From NCBI GenBank assembly GCA_009780915.1, contig WQZD01000004.1, forward strand, positions 78,738 to 142,737: a stretch of DNA of 64,000 nt, given 5' to 3'. Made by a program: the position numbers and the translations under genes. The notes beneath the pieces were generated by a model that ran no database searches, had not been told where the DNA came from, and was given only the letters and a program-made list of their open reading frames with translations. The stretch comes from Propionibacteriaceae bacterium. Lineage in GTDB: Bacteria; Actinomycetota; Actinomycetes; Propionibacteriales; Propionibacteriaceae. Every line of letters starts with the position of its first letter. The first letter of the stretch is position 1. This document shows, piece after piece, positions 52,830 to 60,606 of this stretch.

Positions 52830-53654
52830 ATGACACAAACCACGAAGCGCACCACCACCACCGACCTCGACGACATCCGAGACCTCCTCCCCGTCGCCAC
52901 CACCATGCTCGGCACACGCACCCCCGGAACACGCCCCACCCGGCACACACCACCCCAACCACAACCACCCATCCCCCTCGAATCACTCACCCTCGCCAAC
53001 ACCACCATCACCCCCACACCACGACCCATCACCACCCTCGACCCACACGACGACACCCCAGGAACCATCCTCAACGCCTGGTGGGCACACATCACCCACC
53101 ATTTGACAACCACACAAACCACCCTGCTATCCTCGGAGCATGAACATCGCAGCGACACCACCGGCACCACCCATCTGGCATGCCTCCTCGCCGCGAACCA
53201 CCACGCCTACCACACCAGCAACGACCCCAACTACCCCACCTTCGCCCACGACATGCGCACCCTCGCCAACAGGCTCCGCACACTCACCGGCGAACACAAC
53301 CCACACCCCGCCACATGCCCAGCATGCGGCAACCACGACCTCCGCGCCGACTCACCGACGAGCCGCCACGTCACCTGCCACACCTGCGGCTGGGCACGCA
53401 CAGCACCCATCCTCGCCACACTCCCAGAAATCGCCAGCCTCTACCAACGCCTAGACACCGACGACTGGACACCAGCCCTCAGCACACTCCGACACTGGGC
53501 CACCACACACAAAATCCAACGCCACACAGGCCTCCTCTCACCCACCGGAGAAGACCTCTACCGACTCGAACACATCCACCAAATAGTCCGCCAAAAAGCA
53601 CTCAACGGCTGGAAAAACCACACCACAACCACCAAAACGAACCAACCCGACTAA
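52830..53654 (+). CDS. Zinc-ribbon and HTH phage protein with reversed strand composition
   Basis: 274 residues from MTQTTKRTTTTDLDD; the frame is open to 52770. Thr/Pro/His-rich N-terminal 100 residues, zinc ribbon CPACGNHDL...CHTCGW (near residues 170-196), and a C-terminal helical HTH-like part (QRHTGLLSPTGEDLYRLEHIHQIVRQK). Its coding strand is A/C-rich while upstream operon genes are G/T-rich. Last rightward gene before the bidirectional terminator. Function unknown. Confidence 0.55.
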   Translation: MTQTTKRTTTTDLDDIRDLLPVATTMLGTRTPGTRPTRHTPPQPQPPIPLESLTLANTTITPTPRPITTLDPHDDTPGTILNAWWAHITHHLTTTQTTLLSSEHEHRSDTTGTTHLACLLAANHHAYHTSNDPNYPTFAHDMRTLANRLRTLTGEHNPHPATCPACGNHDLRADSPTSRHVTCHTCGWARTAPILATLPEIASLYQRLDTDDWTPALSTLRHWATTHKIQRHTGLLSPTGEDLYRLEHIHQIVRQKALNGWKNHTTTTKTNQPD

Positions 53655-53671
53655 AACCCCACACCAACACA

Positions 53672-53705
53672 AAAAGGCCAGCAGGAACACACCTGCTGGC
53701 CTTTT
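53672..53705. terminator. Bidirectional intrinsic terminator at the operon meeting point
   Basis: AAAAGGCCAGCAGG (53672-53685) and CCTGCTGGCCTTTT (53692-53705) form a perfect 14-bp stem with loop AACACA, giving a T run on both strands. It ends the rightward operon 17 bp after gene 52830 and bounds the CRISPR array transcribed from the right. Confidence 0.88.
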
Positions 53706-53748
53706 CACACACACAAAACCACAGCGCACGGAGCGCATCCTTCCACAG

Positions 53749-54040
53749 CTCGCCAGTAAGGAACATCCGGCGCAAGATAACATCACATGGAGCCTTGACC
53801 TTCTCCCTTAACGTCGTCAGTTGGATCGCCCTGACGCTAGCTTGCATCCAGAGAAGGACTCGTTCCTTAGTCTTCTGTCGTCAGTATTGTCGCCCTGACG
53901 CTAGCTGACACCATTCACCCCTGTAGCTACCTCAATGAAGGTCGTCAGTTGGGTATCCCTGACGCTAGATGACATCCGGCGTGCTGCTGGAACCGAGGAC
54001 AAGAGTCGTCAGTGTTGTGTCTCTGACGCTAGATGACATC
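53749..54040 (-). CRISPR. Type V-M CRISPR array: four repeats plus one decayed repeat, four 28-nt spacers
   Basis: Repeats of 36 bp start at 53813, 53877, 53941 and 54005, exactly 64 bp apart. A decayed copy (24 of the first 35 bases matching the 53941 repeat) sits in register at 53749. On the minus strand each repeat reads GATGTCATCTAGCGTCAG-N10-CTGACGAC, so a 6-bp hairpin (CGTCAG/CTGACG) abuts the 3' spacer, as in type V crRNAs. The ten loop bases vary freely. Spacers are 53785-53812, 53849-53876, 53913-53940 and 53977-54004. Decay grows away from cas12m, so the leader is on the cas side. No cas1 or cas2 nearby. Confidence 0.88.
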
Positions 54041-54063
54041 TGTGATGCCGTTTTCTGTGGTGT

Positions 54064-54130
54064 GGCAAGGTGTTTCTCGTCTGCTGGCACGGTGAAAACC
54101 GTGTGAGACGAGTGGTTGGACAGCCTTGCC
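54064..54130 (-). ncRNA. Structured leader RNA between cas12m and the first repeat
   Basis: GGCAAGG (54064-54070) pairs with CCTTGCC (54124-54130). Inside, CTCGTCT (54076-54082) pairs with AGACGAG (54106-54112), and within that CACGGT (54088-54093) pairs with ACCGTG (54098-54103), closing a four-base loop. No T tract follows, so it is not an ordinary terminator. On the minus strand it lies in the transcript between effector and array. It could be a processing signal, a leader element or an unrecognised small RNA. Confidence 0.5.
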
Positions 54131-54172
54131 GCCATCATTATTTCCATTGTTGAGTTGTGTTCTTGTTGTGTG

Positions 54173-56032
54173 TCACACGGCGAGTGTTGCCGTGTACTTG
54201 TCCACAAGGTTCAACAAAGCGTTCGTATTCTGGTCGAACACTTTCCCGCACCCGTCACACAGGACCATGGGATTCAACCACCTGTCGTCACCAGGGTTAG
54301 CATACCCGCATGCGTGGCACGTGTGGGAGTTCTCCGCCGTGTCGAGCGTGACCACCGTCACACCGTCTTTCTGACACGCTGACACGATGCAGTAACGCAG
54401 CTCACCAGGGGCGGCGTAGACGCGACGACGCGACCCAGGGGCCGTGACCGTGTCAGGAAGCTCTGACGAGGCACCACGGGACGCGAGACGCGCTAAATCC
54501 ATGTCATCCACCCCAACACCACCACACTGCCCGGAAATCACCGCAGCGACGTTCCTGTACACGTCACGACGGGCATTGATCGCACGAGCCCTGGTGTTCG
54601 CCGCGATATTCGAGACGTGACGATGCCCACACCGCCACTCCCACAACACCGATTCCATATCCTCCACACCGGCAGGACACTCACGATGCCACGCCCACGC
54701 CAACCGTGCCAACCTCTCATGGCTACGCCACGCACCCACCACAGCACCCGTCAACACAACCGGCTCCCTCGACGTAGGATCATCCACCACCACATCAGGA
54801 TGCGCACGCAACCACTCGGACAACACGCCACGCGCCTCATTGAACGCTGTGTCCAACTCGCTTTGCAACGCTTCCACATGATCGAGTTTCGTGAACATCA
54901 CAGCCGGGGCGATAACAGCCCCGCTCATGCGCGACTCGTCGTGACAGGTGAACACGCCACGCATGTCCACGGGAATGTCCAGGGGACTCGTGGACACCCA
55001 CCGTGCCACCTCAGCACCACCCGTGGGAACGTCACGCCACCCCCAATGCAACACAATCGACGGGCCGTCCTTCACCGGCAACGGATCAGGAACATCCTTC
55101 GCCGTGATCGACAGTGACCCGATCAGTTTCGTCCCACGCCGACGGATCGACAACTTCGCACCCGTGATGTCAGCCTCAGCAGGGAGGAAACGATGCGCCT
55201 GCACAGGAATATCCACATGCGTCGGTGATTTCAGGTCGTCACCGTACCCCACGCGCATCCGCACACCGACACGACCATCCGCACGACGTTGGGAACGCGA
55301 CAACCCCTCCCACACCACAGGGGCGACCCACGGCACACCGAGCACGTTCCTGTACGCGCCAGACTCACTATTCGCCACCACCATCGGAGTCCTGGGCGGA
55401 TCACCCGCCGTCCGCAACAACGACACACACAAAGTCCCCGTCCCATCGAACCGATGATGACGCATCTGACCACGGCCACCCTGCTTCCGCGACGACGCCA
55501 AACGCTTCTCCGCAGCCTCATGCATCACCCTGACATCATTAAACGTCGCATGATACAACCGGATCACCCGCCCATCACGATCAGGAACACCATACGAGCA
55601 ATACTTCGCGTACAACCCACGACGTGCTTCCCGCTGCGCATCCTTCGCCTGCACGATCAACGGCATCGCAGCGTCCTTCGCCACCTGGATCGCATCACGA
55701 CGACCCACACGAGCAGCACGCACAACCCCCCGCGCATCAGCCAACCTCGACCGCAAATCAGCAGAAACCTTCTTCGACCGCGACGACTGACGCACCACAC
55801 GTTGCTCCTCAAGCAACACATCCAACGCATCAGACGCCTCCAACAAACGACACTCAGCCTCCCCAACCACCGGAAAAGACGACCAAATCTCCTTCAACCT
55901 GGCATCATACGCGAGCGTCGTGGACACGAAATCCTCCCGCACACAATGCGACAACCACAACTGATCCATCACATCACGCGGAACATCACGCATCCACTTA
56001 TGCCACACACCATACTGGACAACAGTGATCAT
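54173..56032 (-). CDS. cas12m: Cas12m (type V-M, formerly V-U1) CRISPR effector, RuvC predicted inactive
   Basis: 619 residues from ATG 56032 (GTG 56035 also possible). Compact TnpB-derived effector guided by crRNA. N-terminal DVMDQLWLSHCVREDFV and WSSFP, central MRHHRFDGTGT and GDPPRTPMVVA, and VLHWGWR match, from memory, the Mycolicibacterium Cas12m group. RuvC-I has His329 where TnpB has Asp; RuvC-II has DD (509-510) in place of Glu; RuvC-III Asp600 is kept in FDQNTNALL. Zinc ribbon CHAC...CDGC at 572-595. Known Cas12m binds DNA and blocks transcription without cutting. Followed by leader and array, translationally coupled to gene 56610. Confidence 0.92.
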   Translation of the reverse strand: MITVVQYGVWHKWMRDVPRDVMDQLWLSHCVREDFVSTTLAYDARLKEIWSSFPVVGEAECRLLEASDALDVLLEEQRVVRQSSRSKKVSADLRSRLADARGVVRAARVGRRDAIQVAKDAAMPLIVQAKDAQREARRGLYAKYCSYGVPDRDGRVIRLYHATFNDVRVMHEAAEKRLASSRKQGGRGQMRHHRFDGTGTLCVSLLRTAGDPPRTPMVVANSESGAYRNVLGVPWVAPVVWEGLSRSQRRADGRVGVRMRVGYGDDLKSPTHVDIPVQAHRFLPAEADITGAKLSIRRRGTKLIGSLSITAKDVPDPLPVKDGPSIVLHWGWRDVPTGGAEVARWVSTSPLDIPVDMRGVFTCHDESRMSGAVIAPAVMFTKLDHVEALQSELDTAFNEARGVLSEWLRAHPDVVVDDPTSREPVVLTGAVVGAWRSHERLARLAWAWHRECPAGVEDMESVLWEWRCGHRHVSNIAANTRARAINARRDVYRNVAAVISGQCGGVGVDDMDLARLASRGASSELPDTVTAPGSRRRVYAAPGELRYCIVSACQKDGVTVVTLDTAENSHTCHACGYANPGDDRWLNPMVLCDGCGKVFDQNTNALLNLVDKYTATLAV

Positions 56033-56610
56033 CACTCACCATCATCCACACGCGCGACACGGACCATCCACAACGTACGGTCATACCTTCCATCGAAGGG
56101 ACCCTGACTCCAACAACCATCTATGACGACAAATCCAGCATCACGCAACACGACACCAGCACGCTCCAACGTCGCATCCTCCCCCGCGTCTTCCAGACTA
56201 GAGGCGATCACACCAGGAAGCGTCCACTCGGGAGAATCATTCCCATTCAGCCACACATCCAACCCAAACAAACCGTCATCACCGGCACTGATCGTCGCAT
56301 ACAACCGCCGCACCTCATGAGCCTCGATGATCCCATCCAAGTCGATACACGAGTACTTGTCACGAAGATCCTCATACTCCTCGTCCGTGATCACAGCATC
56401 CACGTCCGCGTAAATGAAATCCCCGCACAACTGCCATCCATCAGGCAAAATACCCTGGATCGCGTCACGGAAATCACGCTCAATCGCAGCGACATCATAG
56501 TCATCGGCGTACTCACCCAGGCTATCAGCAACACAATCACCGATCGGACCCTCCAACGCGCTACCAGACAGGAACGACAATGCGTTACTCGTTACTTCTC
56601 TCGTCGTCAT
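56032..56610 (-). CDS. Unknown acidic protein coupled to cas12m
   Basis: 192 residues from MTTREVTSNALSFLSG; GGAGGGTGAG precedes ATG 56610. Acidic, no TM: AAIERDFRDAIQGILPDGWQL, DFIYADVDAVITDEEYEDL, DGLFGLDVWLNGNDSPEW, and DAGFVVIDGCWSQGPFDGRYDRTLWMVRVARV. Its stop overlaps the cas12m start by one base (TGATG), so the two are made together. No family recognised. Association with the CRISPR effector may be operon position only. Confidence 0.5.
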   Translation of the reverse strand: MTTREVTSNALSFLSGSALEGPIGDCVADSLGEYADDYDVAAIERDFRDAIQGILPDGWQLCGDFIYADVDAVITDEEYEDLRDKYSCIDLDGIIEAHEVRRLYATISAGDDGLFGLDVWLNGNDSPEWTLPGVIASSLEDAGEDATLERAGVVLRDAGFVVIDGCWSQGPFDGRYDRTLWMVRVARVDDGE

Positions 56611-56611
56611 G

Positions 56612-57136
56612 TCACTCACCCTCCACCAACGCAGACCACGACGCACGATCACGCATGCTCTGCTCACCATACGCGGCCATCAACCCAACTCCGACACGCA
56701 AATCAACAGGAACGTCAGACATATCCACCAGGTTCTGGCGGATCAGCCACGACCACACAGCCACATCGGAGAGCACGTCATCAGGAATGTCCGACAAGTA
56801 GTCACCAGGGACAAGAGGGTCCACACACGCGACTCGGGCGAGTTTCTCGGGCTCACACACAACCAGACGGATAGAACCATCAGGACCGTTGTCCCAATCA
56901 CCCTCAGGATCAGGAACCGTGAAAAACAATTCACCCGGTTTCGAGTCACGCACCACAGCGCGAGCCCACACACGCTCAGGATCACCCACCCACCGCAACT
57001 CACGATCGTCCGCGCAATACTCCCACCCACGGAACACACCATGCTTGAACACCGACAACGGAACAGACGCGATACGAACCGTCTTCGCACCACTGAACAC
57101 CGGACTAGTCACATCAGCAACAATTATTTTAGCCAT
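56612..57136 (-). CDS. Unknown phage protein
   Basis: 174 residues from MAKIIVADVTSPVFSGAKTVRIAS; GGAAG precedes the ATG. WEYCADDRELRWVGDPERVWARAVVRDSKPGELFFTVPDPEGDWDN is beta-rich and acidic. Stop lies 1 bp before the next gene's start. No motif recognised. Confidence 0.5.
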   Translation of the reverse strand: MAKIIVADVTSPVFSGAKTVRIASVPLSVFKHGVFRGWEYCADDRELRWVGDPERVWARAVVRDSKPGELFFTVPDPEGDWDNGPDGSIRLVVCEPEKLARVACVDPLVPGDYLSDIPDDVLSDVAVWSWLIRQNLVDMSDVPVDLRVGVGLMAAYGEQSMRDRASWSALVEGE

Positions 57137-57191
57137 AACACTTCCAACACTTTCTAATTTGATTTGTAAATAACATGCCCAACACTGGGCA

Positions 57192-57644
57192 CTACTCAGC
57201 CGCGACAATCACGACATCCACACCATTCGACCGCAACCGCGACCACGCACGCGCAACAGCCGCAAGATGCACCCCACACGGGACACCATCGAACTCAGGA
57301 ATGGCACTCCACAACGCCTCATCCGTCGCATACGTCACAATCTCGAACGGACTATCAGAACTCGACAAACCATCCATCACAAGCGAACCAGAAAACGACT
57401 CAGAGGTATCCACAAGACTTTCAACCTGCTTGGCACGCTTATCAGGAAAAGGCCTCAGCCCGCTTTCCCATGACGCGATCGATGTGCTTGCAATCCCAAG
57501 CCAACCGGCGAGCATTCCTTGGCTGATTCCTAGTATTCCGTTACGTACTGACCGTAATGTTGCTGCGTTCACGTTTCTTCCTTCCAACGCCACGTGTTTT
57601 GTGTGCGTTGTGTTCAGTTTATCCGTGCGTGTCAGTGTGGTCAT
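57192..57644 (-). CDS. XRE-type HTH protein with C-terminal unknown domain
   Basis: 150 residues from MTTLTRTDK; AGGAG precedes ATG 57644. ISQGMLAGWLGIASTSIASWESGLRPFPDKRAKQVESLV is a clear XRE-like HTH. The C-terminal half (FEIVTYATDEALWSAIPEFDGVPCGVHLAAVARAWSRLRSNGVDVVIV) is alpha/beta and unrecognised. Candidate regulator within the leftward operon. Confidence 0.6.
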   Translation of the reverse strand: MTTLTRTDKLNTTHTKHVALEGRNVNAATLRSVRNGILGISQGMLAGWLGIASTSIASWESGLRPFPDKRAKQVESLVDTSESFSGSLVMDGLSSSDSPFEIVTYATDEALWSAIPEFDGVPCGVHLAAVARAWSRLRSNGVDVVIVAAE

Positions 57645-57853
57645 GTGCGTGCTCCTGCGTGGCGTTCCCAGCATGTTGGGCATAGTAGGATCACTTCTGT
57701 CAGCCATGACCACTTGTCTTGCTCAATATGTCTTGCTATAGCACTCCCTGAGTGCAGCAACTCCGAGGTGGTACTACAGTTGTCGCATTGCGCATGCCAC
57801 TCGACTGATATCAACTCGCCCCATTGGTTGTAAGTTTCCTCATGTGTAATCAT
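57641..57853 (-). CDS. Small zinc-ribbon phage protein
   Basis: 70 residues: MITHEETYNQWGELISVEWHAQCDNC..., then LLCPTCWERH: two CxxC pairs about 35 residues apart. AAGGAG precedes ATG 57853; the stop overlaps the next start. Confidence 0.5.
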   Translation of the reverse strand: MITHEETYNQWGELISVEWHAQCDNCSTTSELLHSGSAIARHIEQDKWSWLTEVILLCPTCWERHAGART

Positions 57854-58788
57854 TCCGTCATCTCCTTAACATCTGTGATGCGTACGAAGTCGTACAGCAT
57901 CTCCATGCCATGCATCACTCCGACCGAGACGGTCACCGTTTTGCGATTCACCCGCACGACACGATCCCAGGTACGCCCGTGGTTGGTGGACACCATGTCA
58001 CCCTTGGCGATGTTCTCTGGACCGTAGGAGCGGATCCCTTCGGCCTTCTGTTGCTCACGCACACCACGCCAATACTCGACCTTGCCCTGAGCATCAGAAA
58101 GCGCGGCTAGCGACCGCGCCATCAACTCAGGTGACATCCCAGCATCCCAGTGCAACGCTTGCTTGGCCTCGTTGCGTAGAATCTCACGGTTGAGACGTAG
58201 TATGTCAGCTTCCAATTTATTGATCCGGTTTTGCACCGTCACAGGTGAGTACCGTTTCTGTGTGGCGCGTGCGGCCACCGTTGCGCGACGATCAATCTCG
58301 GTGGCCTCGGTCTCGGCAGTCAACCATGTGCGTGTGGCACGGTCGGACCTTGCCAATGCAGCACGATGACCACTCTCGGAGTGGTGACCGACCTTGATGG
58401 GCTCACCCATGGGCGGTAGCGCACGCATAGCTGACTCGTGAGTATGGTACGCGGCATCAGCCTCGGCGTGCTTCTTGACGGCTTTTGCTTCCAACGCCGC
58501 TACCCGGTCTTCCACGCGTGCGGCCTTGGACTCTTCCACCTCCGCAGTCCCAACAATATCCATGGAGATATCCAATACGACCTCATGTCCTGCTTCCTCA
58601 AGAGCGGCTTTTGTCCGTGTGATGCGTTCCATGTTCGGCAGATTGTCTCGACTGTGGTGGATCCCCCAGACCTGGAGTGATGGCCACCAACGCCACCGAT
58701 GTTGCCTCAGGATGTCGGTTGCACCGTCTCCTCTTTTCGTCCCGTCGATTCTTGTTCCGTCGGTGTAGGTGTGTGTGATGGTAAGCAT
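57850..58788 (-). CDS. DUF3560-like protein with C-terminal RVVRVN/KTVTV segment
   Basis: 312 residues from MLTITHTYTDGTRIDGTKRGDGATDILRQHRWRWWPSL. Central coiled coil (VEDRVAALEAKAVKKHAEADAAYHTHESAM), then ALPPMGEPIKVGHHSESGHRAAL, which is the DUF3560 hallmark. C-terminal KGDMVSTNHGRTWDRVVRVNRKTVTVSV looks like a small beta-barrel. DUF3560 proteins are widespread on mobile elements; function not established. Confidence 0.75.
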   Translation of the reverse strand: MLTITHTYTDGTRIDGTKRGDGATDILRQHRWRWWPSLQVWGIHHSRDNLPNMERITRTKAALEEAGHEVVLDISMDIVGTAEVEESKAARVEDRVAALEAKAVKKHAEADAAYHTHESAMRALPPMGEPIKVGHHSESGHRAALARSDRATRTWLTAETEATEIDRRATVAARATQKRYSPVTVQNRINKLEADILRLNREILRNEAKQALHWDAGMSPELMARSLAALSDAQGKVEYWRGVREQQKAEGIRSYGPENIAKGDMVSTNHGRTWDRVVRVNRKTVTVSVGVMHGMEMLYDFVRITDVKEMTE

Positions 58789-58811
58789 GATTGATTCCTT
58801 GTCTTGGCGTG

Positions 58812-59063
58812 TCACCACACCAGGGTCGGTTGTGTGTGTGTTTGTGGTAAGTGTGGTTGTGTGCCGTTGTCGTGCTCCCACCACACCAGGAGAGCCTTGG
58901 TCGCGTTGGCGCGAGACGTGAACAGCCCGAGCCTGTCACCGTGGTCCGTGTGAGCAACGAACAACCTGTTATGTGGTCGAATCGTCCCGCACGTGGCGCG
59001 GTACGCGCCATCGTCGCCGATGGCACACACCGTCCACTGTGATGCGTACTGGCGGGCCATCAT
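58812..59063 (-). CDS. Unknown small phage protein
   Basis: 83 residues: QWTVCAIGDDGAYRATCGTIRPHNRLFVAHTDHGDRLGLFTSRANATKALLVWWEH, beta-rich, with a His/Thr/Gln tail. No family recognised; support is operon packing. Confidence 0.4.
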   Translation of the reverse strand: MMARQYASQWTVCAIGDDGAYRATCGTIRPHNRLFVAHTDHGDRLGLFTSRANATKALLVWWEHDNGTQPHLPQTHTQPTLVW

Positions 59064-59068
59064 GGTGG

Positions 59069-59269
59069 TTACCCCTCATCGTCCAGCGCGTAATCGAGGA
59101 AGAGGGACGCCCCAGCCGTTAACCGCGCGACTCGCATCAGGTCATGCATCGCGGCGACTTCACGACCCGCGAGCATCCCCTCATTCCTTGGTATCCCATA
59201 AAGCAACTCTCTGGCCTTTTCGACAGCCTTGAAGAACATATCCATTGTCAAATCATCATCAAGGGTCAT
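59069..59269 (-). CDS. Unknown small helical protein
   Basis: 66 residues from MTLDDDLTMDMFFKAVEKARELLYGIPRNEGM; GGAGG precedes ATG 59269, which overlaps the upstream stop. Helical, acidic N-terminus. Confidence 0.45.
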   Translation of the reverse strand: MTLDDDLTMDMFFKAVEKARELLYGIPRNEGMLAGREVAAMHDLMRVARLTAGASLFLDYALDDEG

Positions 59270-59502
59270 TCCAATGCCTCCGCTCTCGATCTGATGGCGG
59301 CGATCATGGCCCCTGTTGCCGCCCATCGTGTCGTGTAAGGTCGGATCGTCACAGAACTCCACGAGACCGTCGTGAATCCCCAGGCGCGACCACCACCACG
59401 CACATAGCCCGGCAAGCGCCGACCGGCAACATACACCCCGTACACGCCATCACCACCGGACCACGTCACCCTGTCACCGTTCCCAGTCTGGTAAATCGTC
59501 AT
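59266..59502 (-). CDS. Unknown small Gly/aromatic-rich protein
   Basis: 78 residues: MTIYQTGNGDRVTWSGGDGVYGVYVAGRRLPGYVRGGGRAW, probably beta-rich, then a helical C-terminus. Overlaps both neighbours by 4 bp. Confidence 0.45.
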   Translation of the reverse strand: MTIYQTGNGDRVTWSGGDGVYGVYVAGRRLPGYVRGGGRAWGFTTVSWSSVTIRPYTTRWAATGAMIAAIRSRAEALE

Positions 59503-59702
59503 GATGACACCACCTCGAGGATAGCGGAATACGGGACGCGATCACGAAAACCTGTGTTGAAACTCTCGACTGTGACAGTCTTCGCATTGACGCGAACAAC
59601 TCTCCTGTAATCGACTAGATGGCCGTTACGGAGAACAACGCGACCACGTTTCGGAGTGATCCACACTCGGTCGCCAACCTTCACGATAATGGTTTCGCAC
59701 AT
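59499..59702 (-). CDS. Small beta-barrel-like protein sharing the RVVRVN/KTVTV motif
   Basis: 67 residues from MCETIIVKVGDRVWITPKRGRV. YRRVVRVNAKTVTVESF closely matches the C-terminus of the DUF3560-like protein at 57850, so both likely carry the same small KOW/SH3-like domain. Overlaps both neighbours. Confidence 0.5.
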   Translation of the reverse strand: MCETIIVKVGDRVWITPKRGRVVLRNGHLVDYRRVVRVNAKTVTVESFNTGFRDRVPYSAILEVVSS

Positions 59703-60001
59703 GGCTCTACCTCCTGATATTCGAGTTCCTTCCAGATGTTCCAAACGCAACTGAAGATGTTGTCTCCAGTATCGGCGTCAAGGTAGTCATCCTCGCTAGC
59801 GTGAAACAAGTCGAGTGCGTTCATGATGTACTGCCATGCCGTCGTGTCGAACGTGATACGCGCAACCCCCTCCATAATGTCGAGATCGCAACGCCGCACG
59901 TACTTCCTCCTCCTCGCCGCGATATCCTCCATCGTTTCTGGAGTCACGCGTACCTGTACCATATCGGCGTACGCATGTGTATTTGGCGTGTTCATTGTCA
60001 T
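59681..60001 (-). CDS. Unknown phage protein
   Basis: 106 residues: VQVRVTPETMEDIAARRRKYVRRCDLDIMEGVARITFDTTAWQYIMNALDLFHASEDDYLDAD. Mixed helix/strand, acidic end. Overlaps the next gene's start by 22 bp. Confidence 0.45.
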   Translation of the reverse strand: MTMNTPNTHAYADMVQVRVTPETMEDIAARRRKYVRRCDLDIMEGVARITFDTTAWQYIMNALDLFHASEDDYLDADTGDNIFSCVWNIWKELEYQEVEPCAKPLS

Positions 60002-60390
60002 GTCCTTTCGTTGTGTTGATGGTCGTTGCAGTATTCATTGTCACACTGTGGGTCTGGCCCCCACCACCGAACACCACCACTGCCAGTGAGTCGTGGGGAC
60101 TCGCGGCGATCCGCCCAGAAAACGCGCCATGTTTCAAGCGTTGGCTCATCACACGAGCCAGCGCCCATGAAATACGCGTAGGCGAAAGCATGTCGGCGTT
60201 GTGGCGTTCCCGAGGCCTCCCATGCGTCGTCAGCGTTGTCCATGGCGCGGATAGTCTCCATAAACTTGACGCGGAGGATGAGCCGGTGGTGACCACGAGC
60301 CTTCCTTGATGCCCTCGCGATGTCCTCATCAGAGCGGAAGAACGAACCGGCTTGGGTTCCACGAGGATTGTAGATTTCAATGTCGTCCAT
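59998..60390 (-). CDS. Unknown phage protein
   Basis: 130 residues from MDDIEIYNPRGTQAGSFFRSDEDIARASRKARGHH. Contains Trp-rich ETWRVFWADRRE and GGVRWWGPDPQC, and a C-x4-C-x2-H-x-H ending. The longer frame from 60444 overlaps the upstream gene. No family recognised. Confidence 0.45.
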   Translation of the reverse strand: MDDIEIYNPRGTQAGSFFRSDEDIARASRKARGHHRLILRVKFMETIRAMDNADDAWEASGTPQRRHAFAYAYFMGAGSCDEPTLETWRVFWADRRESPRLTGSGGVRWWGPDPQCDNEYCNDHQHNERT

Positions 60391-60407
60391 TTCTATGTCT
60401 AGTCTTT

Positions 60408-60605
60408 CTAAAATAGTAATTGTTCGATAGCGACGACGCGGCATGTGTTGCCTCGCGCGTCGGTGTAGGTCTGCCCGAGATCAGCGGTCCCAGGTGGTAG
60501 GGCTACGGTCTCGACCATGCCCATGTGTGTTCGGATATGCGCGACCGTGGCAGACCCCCATAGGTCTGCCAACAATCGTGCTTGTGCGTATGCGTCCTCT
60601 TCCAT
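60408..60605 (-). CDS. Unknown small phage protein
   Basis: 65 residues from MEEDAYAQARLLADLWGSATVAHIRTHMG, ending ADLGQTYTDARGNTCRVVAIEQLLF. Starts 1 bp after the upstream stop. Confidence 0.4.
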   Translation of the reverse strand: MEEDAYAQARLLADLWGSATVAHIRTHMGMVETVALPPGTADLGQTYTDARGNTCRVVAIEQLLF

Positions 60606-60606
60606 G

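Noticed and set aside
53102..53454. Nested ORFs on both strands inside the Thr/Pro-rich gene at 52830
   Set aside because: Shadows produced by the A/C-rich composition of that gene.
54173..56032. Reading the Cas12m gene as an IS605/IS607 TnpB transposon gene
   Set aside because: RuvC-I Asp is His, length and central motifs fit Cas12m, a 36/28 CRISPR array follows, and there is no TnpA gene or IS end nearby.
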